Origin: Amycolatopsis suaedae
Lineage (GTDB): Bacteria > Actinomycetota > Actinomycetes > Mycobacteriales > Pseudonocardiaceae
Length of the DNA: 64,000 bases
Reading direction: 5' to 3'
Assembly (NCBI RefSeq): GCF_004214935.1
Contig: NZ_SFCC01000005.1
Span: 1 to 64,000 of the forward strand
This document shows, one piece after another, positions 39,396 to 48,291 of the stretch. Below the pieces are notes generated by a model, which made no database searches, was not told the origin of the DNA, and saw nothing but the letters and a program-made list of their open reading frames with translations. Every line of letters begins with the position of its first letter. The stretch's first letter is position 1. The translations under genes were made by a program, and so were the position numbers.

Positions 39396-39516
39396 TTGCT
39401 ATCGCTACAGTTGTCGCGTTAAGCTGTGTCCATCATGAGGAACTGACACCGTTTCCTGCCCGCGCCCGAGGCCGTCGCCCGGCGGGCTTCCTTCTTCCGG
39501 GATCCGGTGATGCCTC
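39396..39516 (+). promoter_or_regulatory. Candidate promoter and ribosome-sensing attenuator of ABC-F gene
   Basis: A possible promoter is TTGCTA (39396-39401) with TAAGCT (39420-39425), spacing 18. Ten bases later a three-codon open frame (ATG AGG AAC TGA, Met-Arg-Asn) is at 39435-39446. GC-rich segments then follow: GCCCGC near 39458 can pair with GCGGGC near 39482, and CCCGG can instead pair with CCGGG near 39496, followed by a T-rich TTCCTTCTT. Similar leaders control several ABC-F resistance genes. The pairing has not been computed. Confidence 0.45.
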
Positions 39517-41127
39517 GTGTCTACCTCCACTTCCCTGCTGGCCAGGGACCTCGTCTTCGCCTACCGCGACCGCGTCGTGCTGGACGGCTTCTCGCTCACC
39601 GCGAGCCCGGGGCAGCGGATCGGGCTGGTCGGCGAGAACGGCGCCGGGAAGTCGACGCTGCTGCGGCTGCTGGCCGGTACCCTCACGCCGCTCGGCGGCA
39701 CGGTCCAGCGCGGCGGTGATCTCGGCTTCCTCCACCAGGAACTGCCGTTTCCCGCGTCGGCGACACTCGCCGATGTTCTCGACGACGCACTCGCCGAGAC
39801 CCGGGCGACAGCCGCCCGGCTGGACGAGCTGGCGGGACGGCTGGCCGAGGACCCCGGCGACGAGGCGTCACTCGACGAGTACGGCCGGGCACTGGAGTGG
39901 GCGCAGGCCCACGACCTGTGGGACGCCGACCGCCGGGCCGGCCTGGTGTGTGCCGGGCTGGGCCTGGGCGGCATCGCACCGGACCGGATGGTCGGCACGC
40001 TGTCCGGCGGCCAGCGCAGCCGGCTGGGGCTCGCGGCCCTGCTGATCCGCAGGCCGGCAACCCTGCTGCTGGACGAGCCGACCAACCACCTCGACGACCC
40101 GGCGATGGAGTTCCTCGAACAGCATCTCGCGGCGTTGCCGGGCACGGTGGTGCTCGCCTCGCACGACCGGGTGTTCCTCGACGCCGTCTGCACCGACATC
40201 GTCGACCTCGACCCGGCCCTCGGCGGCCCGGCCCGCTACGGCGGCGCCTACACCGCCTACCTCGGCCACAAGAAGGCCGAGCGGGCCCGCTGGGAGCAGC
40301 GTTACGCCGAGGAACAGGAGGAACTGAAGCGGCTGGCCGAATCGGTGCGGGTCACCGCCCGCGCCGTCGCGCCACACGACCGGGCGCCCCGCGATCCGGC
40401 GAAGATGCTGTACGACTTCAAGACCGGCAGGGTGCAGAAGCAGGTGTCCCGCCGGGTGCGCAACGCGCAGCAGCGGCTGGACAGGCTGGAACGCGAGCAG
40501 GTCCGCAAACCGCCCGCACCGCTGCGGTTCGCCGCGCCGCTGACCGGGAACTCGCGGGTGGACCGGGCGGTGTCGGTCCGCGCGGTGACGGTGACCGGGA
40601 GGCTCCACATCGGACACCTCGACGTGGACGGCGCCGCCCGCCTGCTGGTGACCGGTGGCAACGGCGCGGGCAAGTCGACGCTGCTGCGGCTGCTGGACGG
40701 CGCGCTCAGGCCGGACCGGGGCATGGTGTTCCACGGCCCCGGCGTGCGCACCGGCCTGCTCGAACAGGACGTCGAGTTCGCCGACCCGGCCCGCTCACCC
40801 CGGGAGCTGTACCGGCGAGCGGCCGGCGAGCGCGCCGTCGCGCTGGCCGAGCTGGGCCTGGTGGCGCCGAGGGACCTGGACCGGCCGGTCGGCAGCCTGT
40901 CGGTCGGGCAGCGCCGCCGGGTGGCGCTGGCGACGCTGCTCGGCGACCCACCGCAGGTGCTGCTGCTCGACGAGCCGACCAACCACATCTCGCTGACGCT
41001 GGCCGAGGAACTGTTCGCCGCACTGGACAGCGCGCCGGGCGCGGTGGTGGTGGCCTCGCACGACCGGTGGCTGCGCCGCGGCTGGGACGGCGCCGAGCTG
41101 CGCCTGCGCGACGGCGAGGTGGCCTGA
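39517..41127 (+). CDS. ABC-F family ribosome protection protein
   Basis: This 536-residue protein has two ATPase domains without membrane segments. Domain 1 has GENGAGKST (about residue 40), LSGGQRSRLG and LLLDEPTNHLDD. Domain 2 has GGNGAGKST, LSVGQRRRVALA and LLLDEPTNHIS. The two are joined by a linker rich in Arg and Glu (about residues 245-320). That linker reaches the peptidyl transferase centre in known members such as MsrE and VmlR. The signature in domain 2 is LSVGQ rather than LSGGQ. The GTG at 39517 has a GGTGA ribosome site. It diverges from the ArsR gene. Confidence 0.9.
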   Translation: MSTSTSLLARDLVFAYRDRVVLDGFSLTASPGQRIGLVGENGAGKSTLLRLLAGTLTPLGGTVQRGGDLGFLHQELPFPASATLADVLDDALAETRATAARLDELAGRLAEDPGDEASLDEYGRALEWAQAHDLWDADRRAGLVCAGLGLGGIAPDRMVGTLSGGQRSRLGLAALLIRRPATLLLDEPTNHLDDPAMEFLEQHLAALPGTVVLASHDRVFLDAVCTDIVDLDPALGGPARYGGAYTAYLGHKKAERARWEQRYAEEQEELKRLAESVRVTARAVAPHDRAPRDPAKMLYDFKTGRVQKQVSRRVRNAQQRLDRLEREQVRKPPAPLRFAAPLTGNSRVDRAVSVRAVTVTGRLHIGHLDVDGAARLLVTGGNGAGKSTLLRLLDGALRPDRGMVFHGPGVRTGLLEQDVEFADPARSPRELYRRAAGERAVALAELGLVAPRDLDRPVGSLSVGQRRRVALATLLGDPPQVLLLDEPTNHISLTLAEELFAALDSAPGAVVVASHDRWLRRGWDGAELRLRDGEVA

Positions 41128-41135
41128 GCCCGGGC

Positions 41136-42374
41136 CTACAGCGCCACGCCCAGCAGGGCGTCGACGGCGTCGCGCACGGTGCCGGGCGCGGCGGTGTCGC
41201 CGCCGCGCCTGGTCAGCGCGTCCTGCGCCCAGGCGTCGACGGCCACCAGCGCCTTCGGCGTGTCCAGGTCGTCGGCGAGGTGCTCCCGCAGCCTGCCGAC
41301 GGTCGCGGCGGCGTCCGGTCCGCTGTCCAGCGCGGCGGCCTCGCGCCACCGGGCCAGGCGTGCCTTCGCCCGGTCCAGCAGGTCGCCGGTCCAGGCACGG
41401 TCGGTCCGGTAGTGCCCGTCGAACAGGGCCAGCCGGATGGCGGCCGGGTCGACGCCGTCGGCCCGCAGCCGGGACACGAACACCAGGTTGCCGCGTGACT
41501 TCGACATCTTCTCGCCGTCCAGGCCGATCATGCCGGCGTGCACGTAGTGCCTGGCGAACGGGTGCGAGCCGGCCAGCGCCTCGGCGTGGGCCGCGCTGTA
41601 CTCGTGGTGCGGGAAGGCCAGGTCGGAGCCGCCGCCCTGGACGTCGAACCCCATGCCGAGCCGGTTGGCCGCGATGGCGCTGCACTCGATGTGCCAGCCG
41701 GGCCGGCCGGCTCCCAGCTCCGACTCCCACGACGGCTCGCCCGGCCGGGCGGCCCGCCACAGCAGGGCGTCCAGCGGGTGCCGCTTGCCCGGCCGGTCGG
41801 GGTCGCCGCCCCGCTCGGCGAACAGCGTCGTCATGGTGGGCAGGTCGTAGTTCGACTCGTAGCCGAACCGGCCGGTGGCAGTGTGGTCGAAGTAGACGTC
41901 CGGGTACCGCGGGTCGTCGGCCCGGTAGGCCGCGCCGGACGCCAGCAGCTTGCCGATCACCTCGACGATCTCCGGGATGCTCTCCACGGCGCCGACGAAC
42001 TCCCGCGGCGGGAGCACCCGCAGCGCGGTCATGTCCTCGCGGAACAACGCGGTCTCCCGCATCCCGAGGACCACCCAGTCGTCCTGGTCGCGTTCGGCGC
42101 GCTCCAGCAGCGGGTCGTCGATGTCGGTGACGTTCTGGACGTAGTGCACGTCGTGCCCGGCGTCCAGCCACAGCCGGTGCACCAGGTCGAACGCCAGGTA
42201 GGTGGCGGCGTGGCCGAGGTGGGTGGCGTCGTAGGGGGTGATGCCGCAGACGTACATCGTCGCCGTCGCGCCGGGCGCGGTGGGCCGGACCTGGCCGGTC
42301 GCGGTGTCGTGCAGCCGCAGCGGGCTGGGCTTTCCGGACAAACTGGGCACGGCGATGGACGACCAGGTCTGCAT
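41136..42374 (-). CDS. mshC: Mycothiol ligase MshC
   Basis: MshC joins cysteine to glucosaminyl-inositol with ATP, the third step in mycothiol synthesis. It is a CysS-like class I synthetase. The 412-residue protein shows the HIGH-like segment [11 protein letters not shown] (about residue 47), the zinc ligand WHIECSAIA, and the KMSKS loop [13 protein letters not shown]. The absence of a tRNA-binding extension separates it from CysS (about 460-480 residues). It converges with the ABC-F gene, 8 bases apart. Its presence implies a mycothiol-producing actinomycete. Confidence 0.96.
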   Translation of the reverse strand: MQTWSSIAVPSLSGKPSPLRLHDTATGQVRPTAPGATATMYVCGITPYDATHLGHAATYLAFDLVHRLWLDAGHDVHYVQNVTDIDDPLLERAERDQDDWVVLGMRETALFREDMTALRVLPPREFVGAVESIPEIVEVIGKLLASGAAYRADDPRYPDVYFDHTATGRFGYESNYDLPTMTTLFAERGGDPDRPGKRHPLDALLWRAARPGEPSWESELGAGRPGWHIECSAIAANRLGMGFDVQGGGSDLAFPHHEYSAAHAEALAGSHPFARHYVHAGMIGLDGEKMSKSRGNLVFVSRLRADGVDPAAIRLALFDGHYRTDRAWTGDLLDRAKARLARWREAAALDSGPDAAATVGRLREHLADDLDTPKALVAVDAWAQDALTRRGGDTAAPGTVRDAVDALLGVAL

Positions 42375-42426
42375 GCCAACCAGACTAAGCGTACGGCCGT
42401 CCCGCTTTCCCGTCCGGTGGGATGGC

Positions 42427-43203
42427 TCACGCGTACCGCGCGGCGTTGGCCGTCGCGGCGTCGGCGAGATAACGGCCGATGCCCGGGCGCTGGTCGGGCT
42501 CGCGGATCAGGAACGCCAGCTGGACCGGGTCGGTCGCGTACAGCTCGGTGAGGTGGCGGTGCAGCTCGTGGTCGCACTCCCCCATGAACTCCGCCAGCAT
42601 CCGGCGGTGCTCCTCCAGCAGGTCCATCGCCGCCGGGCTGCCGGGCGCGGCGCCGGAGTCCACAACGGACAGCAGTCTGCCGACCCAGTCCCGCCGTACC
42701 TTCTCGGCCTTCTCCCAGTCCTCTTTGGTCATCGGACCGCGGTTGTCCCGGGCCCAGCGCCACTGCGGCGTGTCGCCCCAGCGGGCGACCGCCTGCTCGC
42801 TGTAGCCCTCGGGTTCGCGGTAGCCGCCGAACACCTCGAGCTTCTCCTCGGCGGTGAGCGCCTCGCCGAGCCGCTTCGCCTCCAGCGTGCGGTCCACCGT
42901 GGCGACCATCCGCCCCAGCCGCTCGATCCGTTCGGTCAGCAGCAGGCGCTGGCGTTCCAGGTGTGCCACCGCGTCGGCGTCCGGGTCGTCGACGATCGAG
43001 GCGATCTCGTCCAGCCCGAACCCCAGCTCGCGGTAGAACAGGATGCGCTGCAACCGGTCCAGGTCACCGCCCGAGTAGCGGCGGTAGCCCGCCGCCGTGC
43101 GCCCGCTCGGCGACAGCAGGCCGACCTCGTCGTAGTGGTGCAGGGTCCGCACCGTCACCCCGGCCAGCTCCGCCACCTGCCCCACCGACAGCCCCGCGCT
43201 CAC
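42427..43203 (-). CDS. MerR-family regulator with TipAS domain
   Basis: The 258-residue protein has a MerR DNA-binding domain ([20 protein letters not shown] at its N-terminus), a dimerising coiled coil, and a C-terminal TipAS-type antibiotic-binding domain (about 125-258) with [20 protein letters not shown]. TipAL of Streptomyces lividans binds thiopeptides in this domain, but other TipAS proteins have different ligands. GTG 43203 overlaps the stop of the upstream TetR gene as GTGA. Confidence 0.92.
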   Translation of the reverse strand: MSAGLSVGQVAELAGVTVRTLHHYDEVGLLSPSGRTAAGYRRYSGGDLDRLQRILFYRELGFGLDEIASIVDDPDADAVAHLERQRLLLTERIERLGRMVATVDRTLEAKRLGEALTAEEKLEVFGGYREPEGYSEQAVARWGDTPQWRWARDNRGPMTKEDWEKAEKVRRDWVGRLLSVVDSGAAPGSPAAMDLLEEHRRMLAEFMGECDHELHRHLTELYATDPVQLAFLIREPDQRPGIGRYLADAATANAARYA

Positions 43204-43799
43204 ACGGTCTCCCTGCGCGTGCCCATCGACGCCGACCAGAACAGCCGCAGCGCCGCGATCATCTCCTCCGCGGTGGGCGCGCCCTCCGGGTCGACCAGCC
43301 ACTGCACGGACAACCCGTCGCACGCGGCGATGATGAAGCTGGCCAGCGCGACGCACCGCGGCTCGTCGGGCTCGATCCCCAGCGTCCTGGCCACCAGCCT
43401 GCTCACCCGCGTGCGGGCGCGGCGGTAGTGCGTGGCGAACTGCTCGCGCAGCGCGGGAACCCGCTCGGCCTGCGCCAGAGCCTCCACATAGGACAGCAGG
43501 GTGTCCCGCATGCGGTCGAGATCGGCGAGGACCGCACTCCAGGTGATCTCCGCCCGGCGCGCAGGCGTGGCGGCCGGGTCGGCCATCGCCAGCCCGGCGA
43601 TCCGGTCGGTCCACTCCTCGAACACCTCGCCGATGACGGCGTTGAGCAGCCCTTCCTTCGAACCGAAGTGGTAACCGATCGAGGCCAGGTTCGTGCCCGA
43701 GGCAGCCACCAGATCCCGTGCGGTGATCCGGGCGTACCCCTTCTCCTCCAGCAGCCGCCGCGCCGCGGCGAGCAAGTCCTCGCGATGCCCCACCGCCAC
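43200..43799 (-). CDS. TetR-family transcriptional regulator
   Basis: The 199-residue protein has an N-terminal TetR DNA-binding domain (ITARDLVAASGTNLASIGYH then FGSKEGLLNAV at about residues 25-55) and an all-helical ligand-binding domain. Translation is coupled to the TipAS-type regulator. It diverges from the P450 gene, and a palindrome in the gap is the likely operator. GTG 43799 or GTG 43793 could be the start. Confidence 0.92.
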   Translation of the reverse strand: MAVGHREDLLAAARRLLEEKGYARITARDLVAASGTNLASIGYHFGSKEGLLNAVIGEVFEEWTDRIAGLAMADPAATPARRAEITWSAVLADLDRMRDTLLSYVEALAQAERVPALREQFATHYRRARTRVSRLVARTLGIEPDEPRCVALASFIIAACDGLSVQWLVDPEGAPTAEEMIAALRLFWSASMGTRRETV

Positions 43800-43822
43800 A
43801 GCCTAGCCCTGGACACCCTATC

Positions 43823-43836
43823 TATACGGACGTATA
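43823..43836. promoter_or_regulatory. Palindromic operator between TetR and P450 genes
   Basis: TATACG (43823-43828) and CGTATA (43831-43836) are perfectly inverted around GA; a third half-site ACGTATG follows at about 43839. The 77-base divergent gap is otherwise featureless. Confidence 0.6.
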
Positions 43837-43875
43837 AAACGTATGTGTAGCTCAATCGCCGGAAGGGGACGGCCG

Positions 43876-45219
43876 ATGACGCTCGAAACGCCAGTCGCAC
43901 AACTGCCCGCGCCGCCGGGCCCGTCGGCGCCGGTGTTCCTCCAGACCATGCTGTTCGGCTACGGCCGGCACCGGATGCTGCCGGTGTGGCGCCGCCGCTA
44001 CGGCGACGTCTTCCGGCTGCGGATCTTCCCGGAACGCAACGTCGTCGTGCTCGCCGACCTCGCCGACATCAAGTCCGTCTTCGGCGGCCCGGCCAGCACG
44101 TTCCACGCCGGCAAGGGCAACATGATCCTCAAGCCGATGATGGGCGAGCACTCCGTGCTGCTCACCGACGAGGGCGAGCACCTGCGGGCCCGCAAGCTGC
44201 TGATGCCCGCGTTCAACGGCACCGCGCTGCGTGGCTACCGCGACCTGGTGACCGAGCTGGCCGAACGCGAGATCTCCCGCTGGCCGTCCGGGGTGGCGTT
44301 CCGTTCGCACGCCCGGATGCAGGCGCTGACCCTGGAGGTCATCCTGCGGGTCGTGTTCGGCGTCGCCGAGGGCCCGCGGCTGGAGGAACTGCGGGGCCTG
44401 CTGACCCGGCTGCTCGACATCGGCCCGCTCGACCTCTGGGGCTGGCACGACGAACGGCTCCAGCGTCACGGCCGGTGGCGGCGCAACGCCGAGGGGCAGG
44501 CGCGGGTCGACGAGCTGATCTACGCCGAGATCGCCGAGCGCCGTACGGCAGGCGACCTCGGGTCGCGCACCGACGTGCTGTCCCGGCTGCTCACGGTCAC
44601 CGTGGATGGTGACGCGCTCACCGACGCCGAGCTGCGCGACCAGCTGATCACCCTCCTGCTGGCCGGGCACGAGACGACCGCGACCGCGCTGGGCTGGGCG
44701 TTCCACGAGCTGGCCCGCGACCCGGTGACACTGGCCAGGGCGACCGAGGCAGCCGACAGCGGCGCCGACGCCTACCTGGAAGCCGTGGCCAAGGAGTCGA
44801 TGCGGCTGCACCCAGTCCTGTCCGAGGTGGCCAGGGTGGTGACCGAGGACGTCCGGATCGGCGACTACCTCATCCCGGCAGGCCACGCCGTCCTGCCGTC
44901 CATCCTGCTGGTCCAGCACGACCCCGCCCACCACGACGATCCCGGCGTGTTCCGCCCGGAGCGCTTCCTCGACGGCGGGCCGCCCGCAGGGACCTGGTTC
45001 CCGTTCGGCGGCGGCGTGCGCCGCTGCCTGGGCGCGGGCTTCTCGCTGATGGAGGCGACGGCCGTGCTGCGAGCGGTCCTGACCCGCTTCCACCTCGCAC
45101 CCGACCGGGCCCGCCGCGAGCACACAGAACCCCGGCACATCACCCTCGTACCGGGCCGCGGCGCCCGGATCGTGGTCACTCCGCGGAGTCATTTGCTATC
45201 GAACCGTAATCAAAGGTAG
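43876..45219 (+). CDS. Cytochrome P450
   Basis: This 447-residue monooxygenase shows AGHETT in helix I (263-268), the ExxR pair ESMR (307-310), and the haem loop FPFGGGVRRCLGAGF with Cys384 as ligand. The sequence style (FQTMLFGYGRH-like start, RVVFGVAEG) is nearer to membrane-type fatty acid or sterol-like P450s (CYP110/CYP135-like) than to most soluble antibiotic P450s. ATG 43876 follows GGAAGGGGAC. No ferredoxin gene is nearby. The TetR repressor probably controls it. Confidence 0.93.
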   Translation: MTLETPVAQLPAPPGPSAPVFLQTMLFGYGRHRMLPVWRRRYGDVFRLRIFPERNVVVLADLADIKSVFGGPASTFHAGKGNMILKPMMGEHSVLLTDEGEHLRARKLLMPAFNGTALRGYRDLVTELAEREISRWPSGVAFRSHARMQALTLEVILRVVFGVAEGPRLEELRGLLTRLLDIGPLDLWGWHDERLQRHGRWRRNAEGQARVDELIYAEIAERRTAGDLGSRTDVLSRLLTVTVDGDALTDAELRDQLITLLLAGHETTATALGWAFHELARDPVTLARATEAADSGADAYLEAVAKESMRLHPVLSEVARVVTEDVRIGDYLIPAGHAVLPSILLVQHDPAHHDDPGVFRPERFLDGGPPAGTWFPFGGGVRRCLGAGFSLMEATAVLRAVLTRFHLAPDRARREHTEPRHITLVPGRGARIVVTPRSHLLSNRNQR

Positions 45220-45281
45220 GTTTCAGGTCACCCTACGGTGCCGATTCACCTAATGGTGCTTGTGTCGACGAGGGGAAGAGG

Positions 45282-46466
45282 GTGGCGAAAATGACGAACG
45301 CGGCAGGTGGATCCGGGCGGTACCTGGTGCTGGTGGCCCGGGGTGAGAGCGCGGCGGGAATCGACAGCATCGCGCAGGTGGCAGGCCTGCGGCCGACCCG
45401 GTCCGCGGAGCTGGCCGGGGCCTCGGTGGCCAGCGTGCTCAACGAGTCGGACGGGCTGCTGTTCGACGAACTCGGGGTGGCGGTTCTGAACGCGGGCCCG
45501 GACCAGGCGGACGCGCTCACCGCGACGTCGCTGCGCGAAGGCCCGATCACGCTGGTCGAGGCCGAACGGACGGTCTACGCCTACGGCGCGCCGGCCGCGC
45601 AGCCCGCCGCCGTCGACGAAACCCAGTTCACCTGGGGCCTGCAGGCGGTCGGGGCGCCACAGAGCCCGATGACCGGCAAGGGCGTGCGGGTGGCGGTGCT
45701 CGACACCGGCTTCGACGCGGCGCACCCGGACTTCGCCGGCCGCGTGGTGGTGACCAGCTCGTTCATCCAGGGCGAGGACGCGGCCGACGGCCACGGGCAC
45801 GGAACCCACTGCATCGGCACGGCCTGCGGCCCGCGTGACGCCGCGGAGGGCCCGGGCTACGGCGTCGCGCACGAGGCCGAGATCTACGCGGGCAAGGTGC
45901 TCAGCAACGCAGGCACCGGCTCCGACGGCGGGATCCTGTCCGGGATCTCCTGGGCCATCAGCAACGGCTGCGCGGTCGTGTCGATGTCGCTGGGCGCCGA
46001 CGTGCAGCCGGGCACGCCGTTCTCGCCGCTGTTCGAGCAGATCGCGCAGCGTGCCCTCGCGCAGGGCACGCTGATCATCGCGGCGACCGGCAACGCCAGC
46101 AAGCGGTCGCAGGGCAGCATCGCCCCGGTCGGCCACCCGGCGAACTGCCCGTCGATCTTCGCGGTCGGGGCCGTCGACGTCGCCGGTGCCATCGCCGACT
46201 TCTCCTCGGGCACCGCCGACGACATCGGCGCGGTCGACCTGGCCGGGCCGGGCGTCGACGTCTACTCCAGCTGGCCGGGCCAGCAGCGGTATCACACGAT
46301 CAGCGGCACCAGCATGGCCACGCCGCACGTGTCCGGCGTCGCCGCGCTGCTGGCGCAGCAGGGCGCGAAGGGCATGGATCTGTGGGCCAGGCTGTCGCAG
46401 ACGGCCCGGCGGCTGCCGCTGCCGTCGACCGACGTCGGTGCCGGCCTGGCGCAGGCGCCGCGCTGA
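45282..46466 (+). CDS. S8 subtilisin-like serine protease without signal peptide
   Basis: The 394-residue protease has the triad Asp141 (VAVLDTGFD), His173 (HGHGTH) and Ser344 (GTSMATPHVSG), with oxyanion Asn271 (AATGN). Residues 12-100 look like an I9-type propeptide ending in VEAERTVYAYG. There is no signal peptide or membrane anchor, so it is probably cytoplasmic, which is unusual. GTG 45282 follows AGGGGAAGAGG, with ATG 45291 as an alternative. A small I9-like protein follows 14 bases downstream. Confidence 0.9.
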   Translation: MAKMTNAAGGSGRYLVLVARGESAAGIDSIAQVAGLRPTRSAELAGASVASVLNESDGLLFDELGVAVLNAGPDQADALTATSLREGPITLVEAERTVYAYGAPAAQPAAVDETQFTWGLQAVGAPQSPMTGKGVRVAVLDTGFDAAHPDFAGRVVVTSSFIQGEDAADGHGHGTHCIGTACGPRDAAEGPGYGVAHEAEIYAGKVLSNAGTGSDGGILSGISWAISNGCAVVSMSLGADVQPGTPFSPLFEQIAQRALAQGTLIIAATGNASKRSQGSIAPVGHPANCPSIFAVGAVDVAGAIADFSSGTADDIGAVDLAGPGVDVYSSWPGQQRYHTISGTSMATPHVSGVAALLAQQGAKGMDLWARLSQTARRLPLPSTDVGAGLAQAPR

Positions 46467-46480
46467 CCTTCGGGAGGTTC

Positions 46481-46699
46481 ATGGTGGCCGACACCAGGGT
46501 GGTTGTCTCGGTGAGCGACCAGCGCTCGCCGCTGGGCCCGGTGGTCTCCGCGCTGGAGGCCGCCGGGCTGCGGGTGGACGAGGTCCTGGAGCCGATCGGC
46601 GTGGTGACCGGTTCGGTCGGCTCCGGCGGCCTGGACGGCCTGCGGGCCGTCCCCGGCGTCTCCCACGTGGAGGAGCAGCGCGAGGTCGGCCCGTCATAG
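46481..46699 (+). CDS. Small I9-like propeptide or inhibitor protein
   Basis: The 72-residue protein looks like a lone I9 domain. The pattern VVVSVSDQRSPLGPVVSALE, then a strand-helix-strand layout ending GVSHVEEQREVG, matches the ferredoxin-like fold whose C-terminus blocks subtilisins. It follows the S8 protease and has a good ribosome site (GGGAGG). It may inhibit the protease or help it to fold. Annotation as an aldolase fragment is sometimes seen for such proteins but is not supported by length or motifs. Confidence 0.7.
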   Translation: MVADTRVVVSVSDQRSPLGPVVSALEAAGLRVDEVLEPIGVVTGSVGSGGLDGLRAVPGVSHVEEQREVGPS

Positions 46700-46793
46700 C
46701 CCCGCCGTCAACCAAGATCAAGTTCAAGATTTCCGCAAGTCCAGTCGCCTAGCTTCATCGAACAACACCTGCTGGCGACGAAGGAGAGTGTCG

Positions 46794-47168
46794 GTGACCA
46801 CTGGCATCCAGGTGAACCCGGACATCTTGCGAGCCGGCGCGCAGAACGTGGTCAATTCGGTCGTGGCCCATCTCCAGGCGCAGCGCCAGTCATACCAGGA
46901 GGCGTATGACTTAGTCAGTTCCCGGGTCTTCTACTGGACGGGCGGACACGGCGGCAGCGGCCGGATGCCGGACGCCGGTGACAAGTTTCTCAACTGGCTC
47001 GCCGGCATGATCAGCGCCAAGATCACCGAGTTGGACAGCTTCATCAGCGGGTTACAAACTCATTCGGCCAACATGATCGAACTCGCCGATCGCACCCACG
47101 GCGCTGACCTCAGGGCAACGGAAACGCTCAACAAGATCGCTCGCGGACTCGACGGGCTCGGTGTGTGA
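46794..47168 (+). CDS. WXG100/EspC-like helical protein
   Basis: This 124-residue protein is nearly all alpha-helical. It starts GIQVNPDILRAGAQNVVNSV, has YWTGG near the centre (the W-x-G turn), and a second long helix. This is the form of ESX substrates and their partners. The YxxxD/E export tail is not visible, so export is unproven. Start GTG 46794 is chosen for its well-spaced AAGGAG. It has two TTA codons (46911 and 47052) and lower GC than its neighbours. The stop overlaps the next start as TGATG. Confidence 0.75.
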   Translation: MTTGIQVNPDILRAGAQNVVNSVVAHLQAQRQSYQEAYDLVSSRVFYWTGGHGGSGRMPDAGDKFLNWLAGMISAKITELDSFISGLQTHSANMIELADRTHGADLRATETLNKIARGLDGLGV

Positions 47169-48283
47169 TGGCGAAAAAACCACCCAAGGATCTCGCTCCG
47201 CACGTCGAGTTGTATCACGAACCATTCGATGACCACGTCGCGGACGTAGCTACCACCTTCGGAAGCTGGATCGAGTATCTCACGAGACCCGACCTGCACG
47301 ACGGTCCCCGCCGTTATACTTGCACCAAGTGCGGGTACGGTGAAGAATTTGACAGAAAGAGCCAGGACCCGAACTACTCACTGGACTGCGAATGCACCCT
47401 CGGCATACCACCGAGGAACCTAGCGAACGAGAGCTTTCCCGAGATCGACTCCAGTATCGAACTTCGCTCGGTGTTCGACGGAATCGACCCGGCACGCTTC
47501 TTTCACGCATTGCATGCACTGTCCAATGTTTGGCACAACCCTCCCGGCGAAATCGGGCAGACTTTCGCCAAACTGGTACATCCTTTCCTGCTGAACTCCG
47601 CGGCAACCCGGAAGAATGAAGGCGACTACCCACTTTCCCCTTCCGGATCGCTGGAAAGTGTACGTGACGCACTTTCGGACGTGCGGGACGGAATACTCGA
47701 CGAGCGCAGATTCGAGATTCTTAAATACCATCAGCGTGCGATCGAGTACAGCATCGGCCACGAGAACCAGATGTTGACACTCGCCGAAGCACTCGGGCGA
47801 TACCGGTCCATCCATCTGGAAGCACTGAACAACGTCCGCGACCTCATGGACAAGATGACCGAGAGGTTCGATCAGAAAGTTCACCCTCCAGAGGCCGGAG
47901 GCGGCGGCGAAGGCATCAGTTTCGTCGCGGCTGCCATCGCCGCACTCGTCGGCGCCGCAACGACCGTGGCTACCGGCCCCGGCGGAGCTGCCGCAATGGT
48001 GGGGATCCTGTCCGCCCTGGGGTCGATCGCCACCGACGCAGCCAAAGGCGCTGAGAAGGAACGGCCGATCCAGGGCGAATCCTGGAATGAACTCGCCGAG
48101 GACTTCCTTCGTGAATGCACCCGAATCGGCAACGAAGCCTACGACGCAGTGACCAGCCTGGCCGAAAGCATCACCTCTCAGCTCGAAGCGATTCGCAACA
48201 GGCCTGTGTGGATCGCCAACGACGCTCAAAACGGGGGCAATGAGACACCGCGGCTGCAGCCACCACAGGTTCCGTTGCTTTGA
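47168..48283 (+). CDS. Unrecognised 371-residue protein, Cys cluster plus hydrophobic hairpin
   Basis: I do not recognise this family. Residues about 50-80 contain CTKCGYG and later LDCECTLG, four Cys in a pattern that can hold zinc. The middle is helical. About residues 250-290 form a glycine- and alanine-rich hydrophobic stretch (VAAAIAALVGAATTV, then AAMVGILSALGSI), like a membrane hairpin. The C-terminal part is helical and charged. GC in the gene is about 55-58 percent by spot count, well below the genome. It is coupled to the WXG100-like gene. It may be a secreted pore-forming effector, but this is inference. Confidence 0.75.
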   Translation: MAKKPPKDLAPHVELYHEPFDDHVADVATTFGSWIEYLTRPDLHDGPRRYTCTKCGYGEEFDRKSQDPNYSLDCECTLGIPPRNLANESFPEIDSSIELRSVFDGIDPARFFHALHALSNVWHNPPGEIGQTFAKLVHPFLLNSAATRKNEGDYPLSPSGSLESVRDALSDVRDGILDERRFEILKYHQRAIEYSIGHENQMLTLAEALGRYRSIHLEALNNVRDLMDKMTERFDQKVHPPEAGGGGEGISFVAAAIAALVGAATTVATGPGGAAAMVGILSALGSIATDAAKGAEKERPIQGESWNELAEDFLRECTRIGNEAYDAVTSLAESITSQLEAIRNRPVWIANDAQNGGNETPRLQPPQVPLL

Positions 48284-48291
48284 CGTGAACG

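Noticed and set aside
46481..46699. Aldolase annotation for the 72-residue protein
   Set aside because: It is far too short for an aldolase barrel and has no Schiff-base Lys motif.
46794..48283. Part of a complete ESX secretion locus
   Set aside because: No EccC-type ATPase, EccD channel, mycosin or second canonical WXG100 partner is present in the window.
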